The translations under genes and the position numbers were made by a program. The notes below the pieces were generated by a model. That model was not told where the DNA came from. It made no database searches and saw only the letters and a program-made list of their open reading frames with translations. Of a stretch of 51,656 nucleotides of DNA, positions 49,180 through 51,656 are shown piece by piece. Source of the DNA: a virus; the IMG/VR virus record IMGVR_UViG_3300032046_000037, positions 1 to 51,656 of that record; one strand, given 5' to 3'. Every line of letters begins with the position of its first letter. Within the stretch, counting starts at the first letter, position 1.

Positions 49180-49894
49180 AGCCATACAGGAGTTGACAGT
49201 CTTGGTAGCGGGGGTAGGAGCAGTGGGGAGGCAGGTGGCACTGCAACTAGCGGCAATGGGTATAGGCACAGGAGGAGAGGGGGGAAGGTTGATTCTGGTT
49301 GACCCAGATGTTGTAGAGAGACATAATTGTGCCACGCAGGGATATACCCAAGGAGATGAAAATAAGAACAAATCTATAGTAACAACAGTGGATTGCCGAG
49401 GCATCCATGGAGTAGGGGAGAGAGGTATTCAGTATTATTCTTATGGAGAGGGGGTCAAGGCAGAGGATATTGACTATGGTGACGAAAAGGTGGATATAGT
49501 ATTTGTATGTGTGGATAATATGGAAGCACGGGGAAGGATATGGCGGAGGATAATTAAGACAGGGAAGGGAATCAAGCTGGTAATAGATACCAGGATGGAC
49601 TCGGAGGTAATAAGGATACTGACAGTGCCGTTGGATGATTCGGATGATATGGATGCTATGGTGGTAGTAGATAGATATGTAAGGGAGGCATTGTTTGCAG
49701 ATGAGAAAGCAACAGAGGGAAGATGCACGGCAAGGATGACTATATATTCAGCGGCTGTGAACGCAGGATTGGCTGTGGCACAGTTTGCCAAGTGGTTACG
49801 GAGAGACAAGGGAATACCTCTGCAGAAGGATATATCCTTTAATCTTCTGACTATGGAGTTATCGGATTTGTATGGTAATGGGGGGAGTAGGTAA
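49088..49894 (+). CDS. ThiF/E1-like activating enzyme (268 aa)
   Basis: AGGAG lies before ATG 49088, inside the end of the JAB gene. VLVAGVGAVG gives the nucleotide-binding G-x-G-x2-G at 42-47; VDPDVVERHN follows with Asp72 and Asn80; later FVCVDNMEARGRIW and IDTRM are usual E1 blocks. Cys213 in EGRCTARMTIYSA is in the place of the conserved Cys of many prokaryotic E1-like proteins and is the best thioester candidate. At 268 aa it is a single ThiF domain. It should adenylate a Ubl C-terminus and pass it to the E2. Confidence 0.9.
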   Translation: MKTASKRKVETTEVEVEDPRFIRQQEIIPLKAIQELTVLVAGVGAVGRQVALQLAAMGIGTGGEGGRLILVDPDVVERHNCATQGYTQGDENKNKSIVTTVDCRGIHGVGERGIQYYSYGEGVKAEDIDYGDEKVDIVFVCVDNMEARGRIWRRIIKTGKGIKLVIDTRMDSEVIRILTVPLDDSDDMDAMVVVDRYVREALFADEKATEGRCTARMTIYSAAVNAGLAVAQFAKWLRRDKGIPLQKDISFNLLTMELSDLYGNGGSR

Positions 49895-49926
49895 TAGGTA
49901 GTAGGTAAGAGGTAAGGAGATAAGGT

Positions 49927-50136
49927 ATGGGAACGATTAGTGTAAGGTGGAGTTATCCATCAAAGTATGACAGACAAATGGAGATAAAGGAGGGGGAGAC
50001 CCTCGCAAGCATAGTAGGGCGGCAAATAGGCCATATAAGTAGAGATGATAAAGTGCGGGTTGAGTTGAATGGAAAGGAAGCATCTTTAACTACTGTGGTG
50101 AAGGTTGGAGACAAGATACATATTTTTACATCCTAG
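49927..50136 (+). CDS. Second beta-grasp protein, Ubl2 (69 aa)
   Basis: AAGGAG lies seven bases before the ATG. A compact ThiS-like layout: two strands (ISVRWSY, RQMEIKEGE), helix TLASIVGRQIG, then VRVELNGKEA (43-52), linker, and VVKVGDKIHIF. The VNG/LNG turn and GDK strand match Ubl1, but the two proteins differ in sequence. It ends IFTS without any Gly, so it cannot be joined in the usual way unless the tail is used differently. It may be a binding partner or decoy of Ubl1. Confidence 0.7.
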   Translation: MGTISVRWSYPSKYDRQMEIKEGETLASIVGRQIGHISRDDKVRVELNGKEASLTTVVKVGDKIHIFTS

Positions 50137-50169
50137 GAATAGGAAACAGGAAAAGAGAAAGGAGCAAGT

Positions 50170-50610
50170 ATGTGTTTGGACATTGTATATAGTGAAACGA
50201 AAAGGGAGAGGAGGTTGGCGAGGAAGCGGCAGGATGTATTTGCTGTTTATAAGAATGTAGAGTGGGGATGGAAAAGGGGAAAGCTAGTGGCATGTCCGGA
50301 GATATTCGGGTATAAGAGCCGTCACTTCAAGGCGGGGATTAACAAGGCTAAGGAGATGGGACCACATCGGATAATACAGGCAAACGCCGGGGGATGGTAT
50401 GAGGCAGGATTCCATTGTTATATGGCGCAGGCCGGATGCCTAAGAAACCGGAAGCAACTGAGATGCTTTGTGAAGAAGAGGGATATAGTAGCAATGGGAA
50501 AGCAGATGGGACTGGTAGTTATAGTGGCCAGCAAGATGAGGATTTATAAAAAAGATTGGGATAAAGCGAAAGGGGTGTTTGAGGACTATTTAGCAATAGA
50601 GTGGGGATAA
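50170..50610 (+). CDS. MCLD-type conserved hypothetical protein (146 aa)
   Basis: AAAGGAG precedes the ATG. The start MCLDIVYSETKRE, the centre EAGFHCYMAQAGC and the end KKRDIVAMGKQMGLVVIVASKMRIY follow a pattern I recognise from phage and bacterial hypothetical proteins with a shared [GA]-FH-x-[YF] block. Function is unknown. It follows the Ubl genes at normal operon spacing. Confidence 0.65.
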   Translation: MCLDIVYSETKRERRLARKRQDVFAVYKNVEWGWKRGKLVACPEIFGYKSRHFKAGINKAKEMGPHRIIQANAGGWYEAGFHCYMAQAGCLRNRKQLRCFVKKRDIVAMGKQMGLVVIVASKMRIYKKDWDKAKGVFEDYLAIEWG

Positions 50611-50639
50611 GTAAAGAGAAAAGAGAAGGGAGGCAGAAG

Positions 50640-51083
50640 ATGGTTCGCAAGAATGAGGATATGGAAATGGAAATGGAAATGGAGGAAGTAGAGGGGGAGC
50701 AGGGGCATAAAGGGAAGTTTGCAGAGGCCGTTGAACGGGGCAATGAAAATAGTGGAGAATTGAAGAAGGACTCGGAGGAGGCCCCGGAATTGCTCATGGG
50801 GGAGATTCCAAAGTATATGAAACTGGAAGAGGAGACGCTGATAATTGAGGTGGAGGACTTCGAGGGGCGAAGGGAGTTGAGGATAGGGGTGGATGAGGTA
50901 GCGAAGTATTACGCAGAGGAAGCACCAAATATAACGAGTGGATGCAGGACATTGGCCGGATATACAGGAGATTGGAGGAATATAGACCAGTTGGCAGGGG
51001 CCTGCTTGGCTACATTCATACATGTATGTCCAGAGAAAATGAAGGAAGCGGGGAAGAGGGTAGGACTGAAAGCAAGGTTTTAA
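50640..51083 (+). CDS. Acidic hypothetical protein (147 aa)
   Basis: ATG 50640 has GGGAGG six bases upstream. The first 55 residues are very acidic and disordered (an ME-repeat made by a GAAATG DNA repeat). Residues 60-147 look folded, with a helical end (IDQLAGACLATFIHVCPEKMKEAGKRV). No family was recognised. The long disordered start would suit a modification substrate, but that is a guess. Confidence 0.6.
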   Translation: MVRKNEDMEMEMEMEEVEGEQGHKGKFAEAVERGNENSGELKKDSEEAPELLMGEIPKYMKLEEETLIIEVEDFEGRRELRIGVDEVAKYYAEEAPNITSGCRTLAGYTGDWRNIDQLAGACLATFIHVCPEKMKEAGKRVGLKARF

Positions 51084-51106
51084 CAGAACGAAGATAGGAG
51101 GCAAGT

Positions 51107-51295
51107 ATGTTGACAGAGAAAGATTTTGAGGAAATAGCAGGGACAGTGAAGGATGCCAGAGAGGCAATAGATACAGGGGGAGCACCAAGGGAGGAATACT
51201 TGGCAGTGAGGCTGGCAGACTGGCTGGAAGAGCAGAACCCCCGATTCGACAGGGATAAGTTCCTGAAGGCGTGTGGTATGGAGGATAGAGAATGA
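51107..51295 (+). CDS. Small conserved-type phage protein (62 aa)
   Basis: TAGGAGG precedes the ATG. Helical, ending in the pattern RLADWLEEQNPRFDRDKFLKACG, common in small phage proteins of unknown function. Its stop overlaps the next start. Confidence 0.65.
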   Translation: MLTEKDFEEIAGTVKDAREAIDTGGAPREEYLAVRLADWLEEQNPRFDRDKFLKACGMEDRE

Positions 51296-51531
51296 GAATG
51301 ACAGTAGGCGATGAGCATAGGTATTACTTGGAGGATGGAGACAGGGTATATTCAACAGGATGCTGGCTGGAATGGCGGGAGGCGGTGGGGGGCAGCAGCG
51401 AGGAAAGACCAACCACTGATGAAGGTATGGTGTGGGTGTTCGGTGGGTGGGAGGATGATACATACTTCGATGGAGAGCCGTTAGAGTGGGACGATGAATT
51501 GAGCAGGCCATATATAGTAGAGAAGAATTGA
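51292..51531 (+). CDS. Small acidic protein (79 aa)
   Basis: Coupled to the previous gene (ATGA). Trp-, Glu- and Asp-rich, with several short strands. No family was recognised. Confidence 0.55.
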   Translation: MRMTVGDEHRYYLEDGDRVYSTGCWLEWREAVGGSSEERPTTDEGMVWVFGGWEDDTYFDGEPLEWDDELSRPYIVEKN

Positions 51532-51545
51532 AAGGGGAATGGCAA

Positions 51546-51656
51546 ATGAAAACAAAAGGACACAAACGAAAATCAAAAGATATTTGGGATAGAGTATCCG
51601 ACTTTCTATCTAACATTGAAAGGGGGATGTTCTGGCACGTTCACCACGATAAGCTG
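51546..51656 (+). CDS. 5' part of junction-spanning gene
   Basis: AAAGGGG lies eight bases before the ATG. Thirty-seven codons are open to the window end, starting with a basic stretch (MKTKGHKRKSKDIW). The frame continues at base 11 through the terminal repeat to the stop at 391 (163 aa in all). See the entry at 2-391 for the repeats and Cys tail. Confidence 0.75.
   Translation, partial: MKTKGHKRKSKDIWDRVSDFLSNIERGMFWHVHHDKL

Larger units (their letters stand above)
2647..49827. repeat. Dispersed 11-bp repeat TTCTGCAGAGG, 13 exact copies
   Basis: Read by eye. Forward copies (TTCTGCAGAGG) start at 2647, 11923, 21413, 32192, 36359, 42702 and 45831. Reverse copies (CCTCTGCAGAA) start at 7964, 19829, 25379, 37668, 44927 and 49817. 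Near-copies lie at 5184, 8274, 34905, 41852 and 50719. By chance an 11-mer is expected about 0.025 times in both strands of 51.6 kb. Copies sit in different codon frames, and two are wholly intergenic (a third straddles a stop codon), so codon preference alone does not explain them. The core TCTGCAGA is palindromic. Confidence 0.85.

Noticed and set aside
46583-50136. Thiamine/molybdopterin or cysteine synthesis cluster as explanation of the ThiF, ThiS-like and JAB genes
   Set aside because: No ThiG, MoaE or cysteine synthase-like gene is present, and the E2 and RING-like domains have no place in those pathways.
1-51656. tRNA or rRNA genes
   Set aside because: No cloverleaf or rRNA-like stretch was noticed on reading the intergenic regions.

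Overview
This window is a complete or near-complete tailed-phage genome of about 51.6 kb. Every supported gene lies on the + strand. It carries a large terminase, portal, scaffold-like and major capsid genes, tail and ejection-type proteins, a phage DNA polymerase and recombination nucleases. The last 10 bases repeat the first 10. The reading frame open at the right end (from 51546) continues without a stop at the left end to 391, so the molecule is circular or circularly permuted with about 51,646 unique bases. No tape measure, sheath or contractile-tail gene was seen, and several large structural genes follow the tail fibre, so a short-tailed (podovirus-like) virion is the best guess. No integrase was seen. 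Sec signal peptides, one lipoprotein and LamG/beta-helix proteins suggest a Gram-negative bacterial host; the phylum cannot be read from the sequence.

Layout on the circle. (1) 3134-33152, virion genes: a zinc-binding protein, an adenine-type DNA methyltransferase, small DNA-binding proteins, terminase, portal, a lysozyme-like protein, scaffold and major capsid protein. Then come beta-helix and LamG proteins, four of them in a row with signal peptides, an adaptor-like protein, a collagen-like tail fibre, an 875-aa tail protein and a block of helical ejection-type proteins ending with a 1044-aa protein. (2) 33186-45849, replication: a promoter/terminator leader, a UDG-DNA polymerase A fusion, an ERCC4 nuclease, an XRE-like regulator, a Fe-S RecB/Cas4-like nuclease, a Sak4-like ATPase with a DUF669/SSB-like partner, an AAA+ ATPase, nucleotide-metabolism genes, a DnaQ-like exonuclease and a second methyltransferase. 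(3) 46111-2116 across the junction: an operon headed by a strong promoter that encodes a ubiquitin-like conjugation system, then small accessory genes, ending at a clear intrinsic terminator.

The most remarkable content is region 3. In order it holds a small conserved-type protein, a beta-grasp ubiquitin-like protein (Ubl1), an E2 conjugating domain fused to a C-terminal C4HC3 RING/PHD-like zinc domain, a JAB/MPN protease with an intact JAMM motif, a ThiF/E1 activating enzyme and a second beta-grasp protein (Ubl2). This is a full E1-E2-E3-like-Ubl-deconjugase set inside a lytic-type phage genome. Its promoter has the same architecture (AAATAATTTTT-N9-TTGACA-N17 to the -10) as the promoters of the phage replication region, so the operon is wired into phage transcription and does not look like passive cargo.

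Other genome-wide features are 13 exact copies of an 11-bp sequence (TTCTGCAGAGG, both orientations), a three-part repeat module present in two long intergenic regions, promoter-terminator leaders that may make short RNAs (one with a two-codon minigene), and several long same-strand gene overlaps.
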